Shown: positions 55,508 to 64,000 of the stretch, piece after piece
Layout: each line of letters opens with the position of its first letter
Position numbering within the stretch: position 1 is the first letter of the stretch
The notes under the pieces: model-generated
Told to the model about the DNA's origin: nothing
Databases searched by the model: none
Seen by the model: only the letters and a program-made list of their open reading frames with translations
Position numbers and translations under genes: made by a program
DNA from: Indolivaga macrotermitis
GTDB taxonomy: Bacteria; Bacteroidota; Bacteroidia; Bacteroidales; Dysgonomonadaceae
Assembly (NCBI RefSeq): GCF_900128985.1
Contig: NZ_FQUC01000010.1
Span: forward strand, 1 to 64,000
Direction of reading: 5' to 3'
DNA length: 64,000 nt

Positions 55508-58294
55508 ATGTCAGAAGGAAAAAATATTATTATAAAGGGAGCACGTGTAAATAATCTGAAAAATATAGATGTTGAGATTCCCCGCAATAAGTTTATAGTT
55601 ATCACCGGCTTATCGGGATCAGGTAAGTCGTCGCTTGCATTCGATACATTGTATGCCGAAGGTCAGAGACGTTACGTCGAAAGTCTTTCATCATACGCCC
55701 GTCAGTTCCTGGGGCGGATGAACAAGCCCGAATGCGATTATATAAAAGGTATACCGCCGGCTATTGCTATTGAGCAAAAGGTGAGTTCTCGTAACCCGAG
55801 ATCTACGGTCGGAACCTCTACCGAGATATATGAATATTTACGTCTGTTGTTTGCCCGTATTGGAAAGACTATCTCTCCTGTTTCGGGAGAAGAGGTTAAG
55901 AAACATCAGGTAAAAGATATACAAGATAAGATGCGTACCTTCCCCGAAGGTACACGACTGGCTATCCTTTCGCGTATTATCCTCAGAGACAACCGTGAGT
56001 TTGCCGATCAGCTGGATATCCTTCAAAAAGAAGGGTTCTCGAGAGTCGAGGTCAAAGGTGAGTTTGTGCGGATAGACGAACTCTTGGAATCGAAGAAAAA
56101 AGTCAGCAATGCCGATACTTTACTTGTTATTGACCGTTTAAGCGTATCGCAGGATAAAGCTACTATGAACCGTTTTTCGGAATCTATAGAAACTGCTTTT
56201 TTCGAAGGAGAAGGCGAATGTGTTGTCCGTTACTATACCGAAAAAGGAACCAAGACATATAACTACTCAAAACGATTCGAAGCGGATGGTATCCAGTTTG
56301 AAGAACCAACCGAAATGATGTTCAGCTTTAATAATCCGATAGGAGCTTGTCCCGAATGCGAAGGCTTTGGTAGGGTATTAGGTATAGACGAGGATCTGGT
56401 TATTCCAAATAAAAGCCTGTCGGTTTACGAAGATGCTGTATTTTGCTGGAAAGGTGAAAAGATGAGCGAATGGAAAAAAGAATTTATACAGTCTGCTGTT
56501 CCCAAAGGTTTTCCTATTCACCGTCCGTATTTCGAACTGACCGAAAAAGAAAGAGATCTGCTTTGGCACGGAGCACCCGGAGTATTCGGGATAGATGCCT
56601 TCTTTAAAATGCTGGAGGAGAACCAATATAAGATACAGTATCGTGTAATGCTCGCCCGCTATAGGGGTAAAACAACCTGTCCGGCCTGTAAAGGTGCCCG
56701 GCTCAAGAAAGAGGCTTTGTATGTAAAAGTGGGAGACCGGACTGTTGCCGATTTGGTATTGATGCCTGTTACGGACTTGTCGGACTTCTTTAATAATCTG
56801 AAACTGAACGAAACAGATGCAGCTGTAGCTAAGCGTCTGCTCACTGAAATAAATAACCGTATCAAATTCCTGCAAAATGTAGGTTTGGGTTATCTGACTC
56901 TGAATCGTCTTTCCAACTCGCTTTCGGGAGGGGAAAGCCAGCGTATAAATCTCGTGACATCATTGGGTAGCAGTCTTGTCGGTTCCTTGTATATTTTAGA
57001 TGAACCGAGTATCGGTCTGCACTCGCGTGATACCGATCTGCTCATAAATGTTTTGCGTGATTTGCAGGCATTAGGTAATACAGTGATTGTTGTAGAGCAT
57101 GATGAAGAAATTATCCGCGCTGCCGATTATATTATCGATATAGGCCCTAAAGCAGGACGTCTGGGTGGTGAGGTCGTATATCAGGGTACTGTTACCGACC
57201 TCGATTCAAAAAGTAAAAGCTATACGGTGCAATACCTTACAGGTAAGGAGAAAATAGCTGTTCCTAAACAACGCCGTAAATGGAATAATTACATAGAAGT
57301 AAAGGGTGCCCGTCAGAACAACCTGAAGAATGTAAATGTAAAATTTCCGCTGAATGTAATGACTGTAGTGACCGGAGTCAGCGGATCGGGAAAATCGTCT
57401 TTGATCTGCGAGGTGCTTTATAATGCGTTACTGAAGGTCTATAAAGAATCAAGTGGGCAGATCGTTCAATACAATGGATTGGAAGGTGATTTGAAACTGA
57501 TTAAGAATGTAGAGATGGTAGACCAGAATCCGATAGGGAAATCGTCTCGTTCCAATCCCGTAACCTATATTAAAGCATATGATGAGATAAGAAAGTTATA
57601 TGCTGACCAGCAGTTGGCAAAACAGATGCATTTTACACCTGCGTACTTTTCTTTCAACGTAGAAGGCGGACGATGCGAAGAGTGTAAAGGTGAAGGTCAG
57701 ACGACCATCGAGATGCAGTTTATGGCAGATATCACTCTCGAATGTGAAGCATGTAAAGGAAGGCGGTTTAAGCAGGAAATACTCGATGTAGAATATCGGG
57801 GCAAGAGCATTTATGATATTTTAGAGCTGACTATAGACGAAGCAATCGAGTTTTTCAGTGAAGGGAAAAACAGTACTGAAAAGAAAATCGTAAAACGACT
57901 CCAGTCTCTACAGGAAGTAGGGTTGGGATATATTAAGATGGGGCAATCGTCATCGACCTTGTCAGGAGGTGAGAACCAGCGCGTAAAACTGGCTTCTTAT
58001 CTGGGTGAAGATAAGACGGAGCCTACCCTGTTTATTTTTGACGAACCGACTACGGGTCTCCATTTTCACGATGTGAATACTTTGCTTAAAGCATTTGACT
58101 CCCTTATTAAGAAAGGGCATACCGTTATTATTATAGAGCATAATATGGATGTGATCAAATGCGCCGATCATATAATTGATATAGGTCCCGAAGGAGGAGT
58201 AGAAGGCGGACATGTTGTATTTGAAGGAACTCCCGAGAAACTGATCAAAGAACCTAAATCGTATACAGGTAAGTTTCTGAAAGACAAATTATGA
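55508..58294 (+). CDS. uvrA: Excinuclease ABC subunit A
   Basis: 928 residues, full length. Two ABC ATPase cassettes are seen: Walker [14 protein letters not shown] near 33 and [13 protein letters not shown] near 625; signatures [11 protein letters not shown] and [11 protein letters not shown]. Zinc-binding Cys pairs occur at [16 protein letters not shown] and at [16 protein letters not shown]. It finds bulky DNA lesions and loads UvrB in nucleotide-excision repair. An exact -7 element (TAACTTTG, 55481-55488) lies 20 bases upstream of the start. Confidence 0.97.
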   Translation: MSEGKNIIIKGARVNNLKNIDVEIPRNKFIVITGLSGSGKSSLAFDTLYAEGQRRYVESLSSYARQFLGRMNKPECDYIKGIPPAIAIEQKVSSRNPRSTVGTSTEIYEYLRLLFARIGKTISPVSGEEVKKHQVKDIQDKMRTFPEGTRLAILSRIILRDNREFADQLDILQKEGFSRVEVKGEFVRIDELLESKKKVSNADTLLVIDRLSVSQDKATMNRFSESIETAFFEGEGECVVRYYTEKGTKTYNYSKRFEADGIQFEEPTEMMFSFNNPIGACPECEGFGRVLGIDEDLVIPNKSLSVYEDAVFCWKGEKMSEWKKEFIQSAVPKGFPIHRPYFELTEKERDLLWHGAPGVFGIDAFFKMLEENQYKIQYRVMLARYRGKTTCPACKGARLKKEALYVKVGDRTVADLVLMPVTDLSDFFNNLKLNETDAAVAKRLLTEINNRIKFLQNVGLGYLTLNRLSNSLSGGESQRINLVTSLGSSLVGSLYILDEPSIGLHSRDTDLLINVLRDLQALGNTVIVVEHDEEIIRAADYIIDIGPKAGRLGGEVVYQGTVTDLDSKSKSYTVQYLTGKEKIAVPKQRRKWNNYIEVKGARQNNLKNVNVKFPLNVMTVVTGVSGSGKSSLICEVLYNALLKVYKESSGQIVQYNGLEGDLKLIKNVEMVDQNPIGKSSRSNPVTYIKAYDEIRKLYADQQLAKQMHFTPAYFSFNVEGGRCEECKGEGQTTIEMQFMADITLECEACKGRRFKQEILDVEYRGKSIYDILELTIDEAIEFFSEGKNSTEKKIVKRLQSLQEVGLGYIKMGQSSSTLSGGENQRVKLASYLGEDKTEPTLFIFDEPTTGLHFHDVNTLLKAFDSLIKKGHTVIIIEHNMDVIKCADHIIDIGPEGGVEGGHVVFEGTPEKLIKEPKSYTGKFLKDKL

Positions 58295-58515
58295 TAGAAC
58301 AATAAAATGAAATCAATACTCTGCGCCGTATTGTAGCTGTTTTATTTTTGTAATACGCACATCCGGAATGTATTGGTTTCATTATAAAAAAAAGAGAAAA
58401 GGCCGGATAATATTCATAAATATACACGTTATAAAGATATACAGAAAAGGCTTCCTTAATATTCCTTAGAGAATTCGACACACTAATTGAAAAACAAAAT
58501 ATAAACGGAGAATAT

Positions 58516-58869
58516 ATGGAATTACGACCTATAGATTCTTATTTTTTGCAACATAATGATCATATTAATGTTTGCCTGCAATTCCTGAGACAGCACATCC
58601 TTAACCTTGATGAGAATATATCGGAATCGTGGAAATACGAAATGCCCTTTTTTGTGTATAAGAAACAGATGTGCTGTTATCTTTGGGTACACAAAAAACT
58701 TAATCAACCTTATATAGGTATTGTTGAGGGAGCTTTGGTAAATAATCCGGCACTGATACAGGAGGGAAGAGCCCGAATGAAAATATTGTTGATCAATCCG
58801 TATGAAGATTTGCCGATGGAAACAATTAATGATATACTACAACAAATGCTGGCCATATATAAGAAATAA
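58516..58869 (+). CDS. DUF1801 (YdhG-like) small protein
   Basis: 117 residues. The pattern ISESWKYEMPFFVYKKQMCCYLWVHKK, then NPALIQEGRARMKILLINPYEDLPMETI, matches the DUF1801/YdhG family, whose fold resembles frataxin-like or TBP-like domains. No enzyme activity is established. It is cytoplasmic and stands alone between uvrA and a VWA lipoprotein gene. Confidence 0.75.
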   Translation: MELRPIDSYFLQHNDHINVCLQFLRQHILNLDENISESWKYEMPFFVYKKQMCCYLWVHKKLNQPYIGIVEGALVNNPALIQEGRARMKILLINPYEDLPMETINDILQQMLAIYKK

Positions 58870-58966
58870 AAAATCTGAGTGATTTTTACTTTTTTGTTGA
58901 TCCGTTTTATGGAAATTACGCGGCCTGTTACTCTACTTAGGTAAGTACAATCAAAAACCATGCGTA

Positions 58967-60361
58967 ATGAAGAAAACACTTTTACTATCGATCGGATTAC
59001 TAGCGCTAATCCTGGCAACAGCTTGTTCTAACAGAAACAAGAATAATCCATCGGGTGACGATGGTCAGACTACCGAAAATATCTCCGACGAAGGGGTTCT
59101 TACATGGGAACTATCAGCAAATAATCAGTATTGGGATAAGAACGAAAAGGACACGTACCTTTATATTTCGGTAAAGGTAGCAGGTAAAGAGAAAAAAACA
59201 GAGAAGAAACGTGTTCCCCTCAATATCGCATTAGTACTCGACAGAAGCGGTTCGATGGAAGGTGATGCCATGACTTATGCAAAAGAAGCTGCCAAATTTG
59301 TAGTCAGGCAATTGTCGTCCGAAGATATACTATCGATAGTCAATTATGATGATATTGTCGAAGTTACCTCTCCTTCGCAGCCGGTCAAAAATAAAGAAGT
59401 ATTAATACAAAAGATAGACGAAATCTATGCTCGGAGTTCAACCAACCTGAGTGGAGGAACCCTCGAAGGTTACAAGCAGGTTGCAAGTACGAAAAAATCG
59501 AACTATGTGAACCGTGTGCTTTTGTTGACCGATGGTTTGGCTAACGAGGGTATAATCGATCCTGCACAATTGAAAAAAATAGCATCATCTAAGTTTCAGG
59601 AGTCAGGGATTGCTCTCTCTACTTTTGGTCTTGGAGCTGAGTATGATGAAGACTTATTGACACAAATGGCCGAATCGGGCCGTGGAAACTACTACTACAT
59701 TGACAAAGCCGATAAGATAGCTGATATTTTTGCAAAAGAGTTAGACGGACTACTGAATGTAGTTGCACAAAGCAGTACCATTACTATTGTATTACCTCCT
59801 AACACTACATGTGAGAAGGTGTACGGTTATCCTTTTGTTGAGGAAAACCGTAGGGTGACAATTGCATTTAACGATGTGTTTGCCAAAGAAGACAAAGTAG
59901 CTCTTTTGAAAATAAAACTGAATGGAACTAGCGCTGAAAACCTCGATTTTCCGGTTGAATTAAACTTTATAGATGCAGAAACATTTGATTCGAATAACGT
60001 CAAGAAGAACTTGAAAATACAGGCTACAAAAGATAAAGCACTTATTAAAGAGCATAAAAATAAAAAGGTAGAAGAGCTGATAGCATTATTTGAGGCAACA
60101 GATACATTCGACCTGATTCTTTCGGATGTAGATAAGAATGACTATAATGCCGCTAAAAATAAGGCTACTTCTGCTATAATCCGGTTAAAGGAAATTCAAA
60201 AAGAAACTCCATCCGAAGAACTGCAAAAGCAAGAACAGAAAATGCAGGAATATCTGGATAATATGGACGAGATGAAAGAAATGGAACGCGAAGAGAAATT
60301 AATGCTCCAGAAGTCGACGAAGAATGATAATTATTCGATTAAGAAAATGAAAAAGCAATAA
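58967..60361 (+). CDS. VWA-domain lipoprotein
   Basis: 464 residues. A lipobox (ATAC) ends the signal peptide. The von Willebrand A domain spans about 80-270 with an intact MIDAS: DRSGSM, a Thr in the SSTNLSGGT segment, and LLTDG. A beta domain follows, and the last 100 residues are charged helix (KQEQKMQEYLDNMDEMKEMEREEK), probably coiled coil. VWA lipoproteins of this type bind protein ligands through a metal ion; partner unknown. A palindromic terminator follows the gene. Confidence 0.88.
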   Translation: MKKTLLLSIGLLALILATACSNRNKNNPSGDDGQTTENISDEGVLTWELSANNQYWDKNEKDTYLYISVKVAGKEKKTEKKRVPLNIALVLDRSGSMEGDAMTYAKEAAKFVVRQLSSEDILSIVNYDDIVEVTSPSQPVKNKEVLIQKIDEIYARSSTNLSGGTLEGYKQVASTKKSNYVNRVLLLTDGLANEGIIDPAQLKKIASSKFQESGIALSTFGLGAEYDEDLLTQMAESGRGNYYYIDKADKIADIFAKELDGLLNVVAQSSTITIVLPPNTTCEKVYGYPFVEENRRVTIAFNDVFAKEDKVALLKIKLNGTSAENLDFPVELNFIDAETFDSNNVKKNLKIQATKDKALIKEHKNKKVEELIALFEATDTFDLILSDVDKNDYNAAKNKATSAIIRLKEIQKETPSEELQKQEQKMQEYLDNMDEMKEMEREEKLMLQKSTKNDNYSIKKMKKQ

Positions 60362-60371
60362 AATAATATTT

Positions 60372-60425
60372 TTATCCATATAGCCCTTCAGGTAAGAACC
60401 AGACCGAAGGGCTGTATGGATTATT
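60372..60425 (+). terminator. Intrinsic terminator of the VWA gene
   Basis: TCCATATAGCCCTTC and GAAGGGCTGTATGGA arms (one G-T type mismatch) around a 15-base loop, downstream of the stop. Confidence 0.7.
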
Positions 60426-60496
60426 TAAGGTTAATATTCAAAAATAAAATCATCATAAAACACAAACTGTAAATATCTTAAGTAATTCTACAAATT

Positions 60497-61249
60497 TTAG
60501 CAATCTGTTTTTCTCCCGATAAAGAAAGCATATCCGTAATGCTTGCCGAACTTCTCATACAAATCTATTTCTTTATCTATATTCTGAATTAATTGTTGTG
60601 CGAAAGGGTCGTCGGGATACTTTTTCAGGAAACTCTCAAAACCGTCTTCCAACGGGCAATAATGGTTCCACCAGCATTCGTCGGGCATCACGAAATAAGA
60701 GACAGGTAAAAAACCTGTTTTTCTTAGCTGTTCAATTCTGCTTGTGACAGGTGCTATTTCATTCTCATTCTTTCTCCAGAAATCAATTATTGCTGTTGGC
60801 GGATTGTCTGTAAGCCAGCAATAAGCACATATTACAATATAGCCATCCTTCTTTATAAATTTGTTCCATTCGTTGAGGGCATAATTAAAACCAATCTTGC
60901 TAGCCTGATATTCCGACCAGATAATATCATACTCCTCGTTCATAAACGGTAGATTATCGGGCGAAGCCAATACCGGATGTATGTATCTGTCCAGATTCTG
61001 CCGTTTTAGTTCATGCTCTACCGATTGGATATACTCCGGTATAAAATCGATGGCTGTAATAGGCTGATGGGTGGCTTCGTAGAGTATTACTGTCTGTAAG
61101 CCTGTTCCACAACCAATATTGGCTATCTTTTGTACGCGCGGAAGTCTTTCAACGAAGCTGAGAGCCTTTATCGTCGACTGATAGCTATTGGGAGCCAAGC
61201 TCCCTGCATGCAGATAGAAATCTGCAATCAAGTTGCCCGGTATTCCCAT
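60497..61249 (-). CDS. Class I SAM-dependent methyltransferase
   Basis: 250 residues. SAM motif I is IANIGCGTGLQTVIL near 43; motif II has AIDFIPEYI; motif III-like DIIWSEYQASKIGF. Substrate unknown. It starts eight bases after the stop of the OafA-type acyltransferase gene on the same strand, so they form an operon. A pairing of a methyltransferase and an O-acyltransferase suggests modification of a lipid or glycan, weakly. Confidence 0.82.
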   Translation of the reverse strand: MGIPGNLIADFYLHAGSLAPNSYQSTIKALSFVERLPRVQKIANIGCGTGLQTVILYEATHQPITAIDFIPEYIQSVEHELKRQNLDRYIHPVLASPDNLPFMNEEYDIIWSEYQASKIGFNYALNEWNKFIKKDGYIVICAYCWLTDNPPTAIIDFWRKNENEIAPVTSRIEQLRKTGFLPVSYFVMPDECWWNHYCPLEDGFESFLKKYPDDPFAQQLIQNIDKEIDLYEKFGKHYGYAFFIGRKTDC

Positions 61250-61256
61250 TTATCAT

Positions 61257-62384
61257 TTATTTTAAAAAGCGTTTACGTAACCACTCTCTGACCGGCAGGT
61301 CGTATAACTTCATAGTCGAATAAGCGACAACTATACAAACAGCAGCGGCTAATAATCCGTAGGGCCATGATTCTTCCAGCGTATAGCCGTTGTTTGTAAC
61401 CCATGCCATGTATATGTATATTATCGGGTAATGGGTGATGTAAATAGGGTAGGATATGTCTCCCAGAAATTTACAAAGTAAGGATGCTTTCTTTCCATGT
61501 ACTTTTCCGCCTGCGCCCAGCCAAACAATAAGAGGGAACATGATGATAAGGCAAAAACATTCATATAATCCGTTTACCCACAAGATGTCGCTATTGAGAC
61601 GGGGCATAGCCAATAAGATAACCAGCAGGATACTTGCTGTAAGAAACGCATTTTTAGTATATCGTAATTTTCCGATACGGGCTAGTAATAGTCCTGCCAA
61701 AAACGGGAAAGCAAGACGGGTGAATCCAATTCGCAATTGAGTAGGATCATCGATAGTCCATCCTCCGATAATATCTCCATTAGGATTCGTGAGAGCATAT
61801 TGAATGGTAAACCCAGCTGCCACTACAACTAATATAGCCAGTACTACCTTTGATAAGTGACGGAAAACAAGTGCATAAAGTATGTTTGCTATATATTCGA
61901 AGAATAAAGACCATGCCGGCCCATTAAGCGGGTGCATTTCGTTCCATCCTCTAATATCTAATCCTTTGCCAACCGGTATCAGCGTGAATCCGATTACCAT
62001 CACCAGTAGCATTTTCCATATGGGTACTTCGGATATTCCTCCCCAGCCTAAGTCGGGCGAATCCTGAAAATAGAACAGCAATGCCCCGATAAGGGAGCCG
62101 ACTATAATCATCGGTTGCAAACGGATGACACGGCGCTTGAAGAAGTCTTTTAAAGTCATCCTTCCCCAGCGGTCATCATAGGCATAACCTATTACATAGC
62201 CGGATAGAAGGAAGAAAAAGTCTACAGCTAAATACCCATGGTTGATGATTTGTTTGGTATGGTCTCCTCCCGAGTGTATTTCGAAAACATGGAAAAGGAC
62301 AACCAGCACAGCAGCTACACCACGTAATCCGTCGAGTATCTCGTAGTGAGGTTTGGATTCTGCTAAACTTATTGATCGAGTCAT
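61257..62384 (-). CDS. OafA-type membrane O-acyltransferase (acyltransferase 3)
   Basis: 375 residues, about ten hydrophobic segments. Family start is LDGLRGVAAVLVVLFHVFEIH with the catalytic His, then LAVDFFFLLSGYVIGY and RVIRLQP. Such integral inner-membrane enzymes transfer acetyl or other acyl groups onto polysaccharides, peptidoglycan or antibiotics. It is the first gene of a two-gene operon with the methyltransferase. Confidence 0.9.
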   Translation of the reverse strand: MTRSISLAESKPHYEILDGLRGVAAVLVVLFHVFEIHSGGDHTKQIINHGYLAVDFFFLLSGYVIGYAYDDRWGRMTLKDFFKRRVIRLQPMIIVGSLIGALLFYFQDSPDLGWGGISEVPIWKMLLVMVIGFTLIPVGKGLDIRGWNEMHPLNGPAWSLFFEYIANILYALVFRHLSKVVLAILVVVAAGFTIQYALTNPNGDIIGGWTIDDPTQLRIGFTRLAFPFLAGLLLARIGKLRYTKNAFLTASILLVILLAMPRLNSDILWVNGLYECFCLIIMFPLIVWLGAGGKVHGKKASLLCKFLGDISYPIYITHYPIIYIYMAWVTNNGYTLEESWPYGLLAAAVCIVVAYSTMKLYDLPVREWLRKRFLK

Positions 62385-62426
62385 AATTATAAAAGAAAAG
62401 ATTATATTGAATAAATTGGGTGTAAA

Positions 62427-62441
62427 AAGGTCGGCGACCTT
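62427..62441. repeat. Short palindrome AAGGTC-GGC-GACCTT
   Basis: A perfect copy of the 15-base palindrome type at 3461-3475, flanked by A on the left and TTA-like sequence on the right as there. It lies between the divergent acyltransferase and AraC genes. Confidence 0.6.
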
Positions 62442-62528
62442 ATTTGCAAAAATAAGACTAATCTTGCAATGTTATTTGTTTTATTTTTGGATAGACTTGT
62501 CTTATATTTGTATTGAATGTGATTTTAG

Positions 62529-63398
62529 ATGAAAAGAGAGAGAAATATAAAGTATGGACCTACACTCGAGTCAGAAGGAAGATCCTTTTTTCTGGACCAT
62601 GTCCATATCAGATGGGATAACCAGATTACTTTGCATCAGCAGGATTCGTGGGAACTTTCGTATGTTATTACCGGAAGAGGTGTACGGGCAATCGGAGATA
62701 TTATAGAGCCGTTTATAGAGGGTGAGGTTATACTGATACCTCCCCATATACCGCATTGCTGGACATTTGATGAATCGATACACGATAGCGAGGGCAAGAT
62801 AGAGAATATAACTATTGCTTTTTATGATAAATTGCTCGAAGAGTCTTATCGGGTTTTTCCTGAATTGTCTGATGTAATCAGGAAGATACGGCAAAAGCAG
62901 AACGCAATTTCGTTTTCGGGAGAAACTTTGACGAAATTACAAACGGTAATGACATCTATGGCATCCGAAAGTCATGCCGAAAGGGTTTCGTCTCTGATCA
63001 GGATATTGAATCTGATAGCTTCTCCTGATACTGCTGATATTGTGGGACGTCCGGTCATGGAAGATAAGAAAGCCCGAAAGATGCAGCTTATATATTTGTA
63101 TGTGATGAACAATTATCAACACAATATTTCATTGGATGAAATTGCTCAATTTGCAGGAATGGAAAAGGCTTCATTTTGTGTCTTTTTTAAGAAGATGGCG
63201 AATAAGCCTTTCTTTAGTTTTCTGACTGAATACAGAATAGGATCATCTTGCCAGATGTTATTAAAGACGTCTGATTCCATTTCAGAAATTTGTATCGCGT
63301 CGGGGTTTAGGGATGTGCCTTATTTCAACCGTGTATTTAAGAAAGCAAAGAATATGACTCCCGGAGAATATCGGAAAAACCACCAAATGGAACTATAA
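62529..63398 (+). CDS. AraC-family transcriptional regulator with cupin sensor
   Basis: 289 residues. The N-terminal cupin-like sensor has SWELSYVITGRGVRAIGD and LIPPHIPHCWTFDE. The C-terminal pair of helix-turn-helix motifs has ISLDEIAQFAGMEKASFCVFFKK and ISEICIASGFRDVPYFNRVFKKAKNMTPGEYRK. It probably senses a sugar or related ligand and activates genes not seen here. It is divergent from the acyltransferase/methyltransferase operon, which may be a target. Confidence 0.9.
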   Translation: MKRERNIKYGPTLESEGRSFFLDHVHIRWDNQITLHQQDSWELSYVITGRGVRAIGDIIEPFIEGEVILIPPHIPHCWTFDESIHDSEGKIENITIAFYDKLLEESYRVFPELSDVIRKIRQKQNAISFSGETLTKLQTVMTSMASESHAERVSSLIRILNLIASPDTADIVGRPVMEDKKARKMQLIYLYVMNNYQHNISLDEIAQFAGMEKASFCVFFKKMANKPFFSFLTEYRIGSSCQMLLKTSDSISEICIASGFRDVPYFNRVFKKAKNMTPGEYRKNHQMEL

Positions 63399-63412
63399 AT
63401 AGGATAAAAAAA

Positions 63413-63443
63413 GAGGACAGATAATTATTATCTGCCCCTTTTT
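63413..63443. terminator. Bidirectional terminator between araC-type gene and DAHP synthase
   Basis: CAGATAAT and ATTATCTG arms flanked by GG/CCC, with A run left and T run right, between converging genes. Confidence 0.75.
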
Positions 63444-63460
63444 AGCTTTGTAAGTGCTGG

Positions 63461-64000
63461 TTATTTATTCAATATATCCAGTTGTACACGTACTGATTCT
63501 TCGTGGATAGCTTCCAGAATAACACGCATAAATTCAGGATTCATTTTCATTTCGGTTGCCTGAGCAATGCGTTTAGAAAGAATTTCATCATAACGGTCGG
63601 TTTGCACTATTGTCATACCGTGCTCTTTCTTAAAAGTGCCTATTTCCTGAGAGATACGCATGCGTTTAGCTATCAGTTCCAGTAATTGGTCATCCAGTTC
63701 ATCTATTTGACGGCGCAATGCTGTCAGGTCTTCTGTGGTTTGTTTATTGCCATCGCGAATAACCAGATTCGCAAGAATTTCTTTTAAGCGGGGAGGCGTT
63801 ACTTGCTGAGCAGCATCACTCCATGCACAATCAGGATTGCAGTGAGTTTCGATAATCAAGCCTTCGAATCCCAGATCCATAGCCTGTTGTGACAGAGGCT
63901 GGATCAAATCGCGTTTACCTCCGATGTGGCTAGGATCGCAGATGATAGGAAGATCAGGGTAGCGGCGTTTCAATTCGATAGGAATATGCCATTGAGGCAG
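63461..64000 (-). CDS. Bifunctional DAHP synthase/chorismate mutase, C-terminal part
   Basis: The visible 179 residues run off the window end, and the frame stays open to base 64000 (LPQWHIPIELKRRYPDLP), so the 5' part is missing. CDPSHIGGKRDLI and IETHCNPDCAWSDAAQQV are the end of a DAHP synthase (KDSA/AroG-type) barrel. Residues after a linker (LRRQIDELDDQLLELIAKRM) form an AroQ-type chorismate mutase. The fusion couples the first and a late step of aromatic amino-acid synthesis and is typical of Bacteroidetes. Confidence 0.9.
   Translation of the reverse strand: MPQWHIPIELKRRYPDLPIICDPSHIGGKRDLIQPLSQQAMDLGFEGLIIETHCNPDCAWSDAAQQVTPPRLKEILANLVIRDGNKQTTEDLTALRRQIDELDDQLLELIAKRMRISQEIGTFKKEHGMTIVQTDRYDEILSKRIAQATEMKMNPEFMRVILEAIHEESVRVQLDILNK

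Overview
The window looks like chromosome of a low-GC Bacteroidales bacterium, with Dysgonomonas or a close relative as my best guess. This is inferred from family content and promoter style, not from a marker gene. Supporting signs are Bacteroidetes-type promoters (TTTG, about 19-21 bases, TAnnTTTG), TonB-dependent outer-membrane receptors, a GH97 enzyme, DUF4252 and DUF2723 proteins, a DAHP synthase-chorismate mutase fusion, and the gene orders dnaE-trxA and acpP-fabF-rnc. No rRNA, tRNA, CRISPR array, intact transposase or prophage was found.

Region 1 (1-6040) is the most unusual part. Two three-gene operons encode six secreted paralogues with a shared N-terminal stalk (VGINT..NP.. and GxVGIGT-type motifs) and two different families of C-terminal head. 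Each operon is preceded by an (AG)n microsatellite, cut by the window edge in copy 1 and 26 units long in copy 2, followed by a near-identical structured leader of several hundred bases that runs into the signal-peptide codons. In copy 2 a good promoter lies upstream of the (AG)26 tract, so the tract is probably transcribed as part of a roughly 700-nt 5' UTR. The leader carries a strong hairpin followed by a U-rich stretch, resembling an attenuator. Direct repeats, a hypermutable tract and swappable heads together suggest a variable surface-protein locus.

Region 2 (6100-33500) is mostly core functions: an LEA14-like lipoprotein, a DUF2027/Smr protein, a QueA-type enzyme, a polysaccharide deacetylase, a large DUF2723 membrane glycosyltransferase-like protein, a small membrane-protein pair with a 32-residue ORF, thioredoxin, DNA polymerase III alpha, RibF, a HAD phosphatase, gamma-glutamyltransferase, a TonB receptor, a membrane protein with a degenerate Nudix domain, DPP IV, a GNAT enzyme, RNase III, FabF, ACP, PurN and another stalk-motif secreted protein with a C-terminal coiled coil.

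Region 3 (33560-49740) handles glycans: a GH2 beta-galactosidase, an M20 peptidase, a Nudix-winged-helix regulator (AraR/NrtR-like, catalytic Nudix residues lost), then an operon of GH3, TonB receptor, GH3 and esterase, followed by a GH97 enzyme. No SusD is present, so this is not a canonical polysaccharide utilisation locus.

Region 4 (49900-64000) holds a Crp-family regulator with an unknown partner and a Crp-like palindrome between them, an ECF sigma/anti-sigma pair flanked by two DUF4252 proteins, guaA, uvrA, a DUF1801 protein, a VWA lipoprotein, a methyltransferase, an OafA-type acyltransferase, an AraC regulator, and the 3' end of a DAHP synthase-chorismate mutase gene cut by the window edge.
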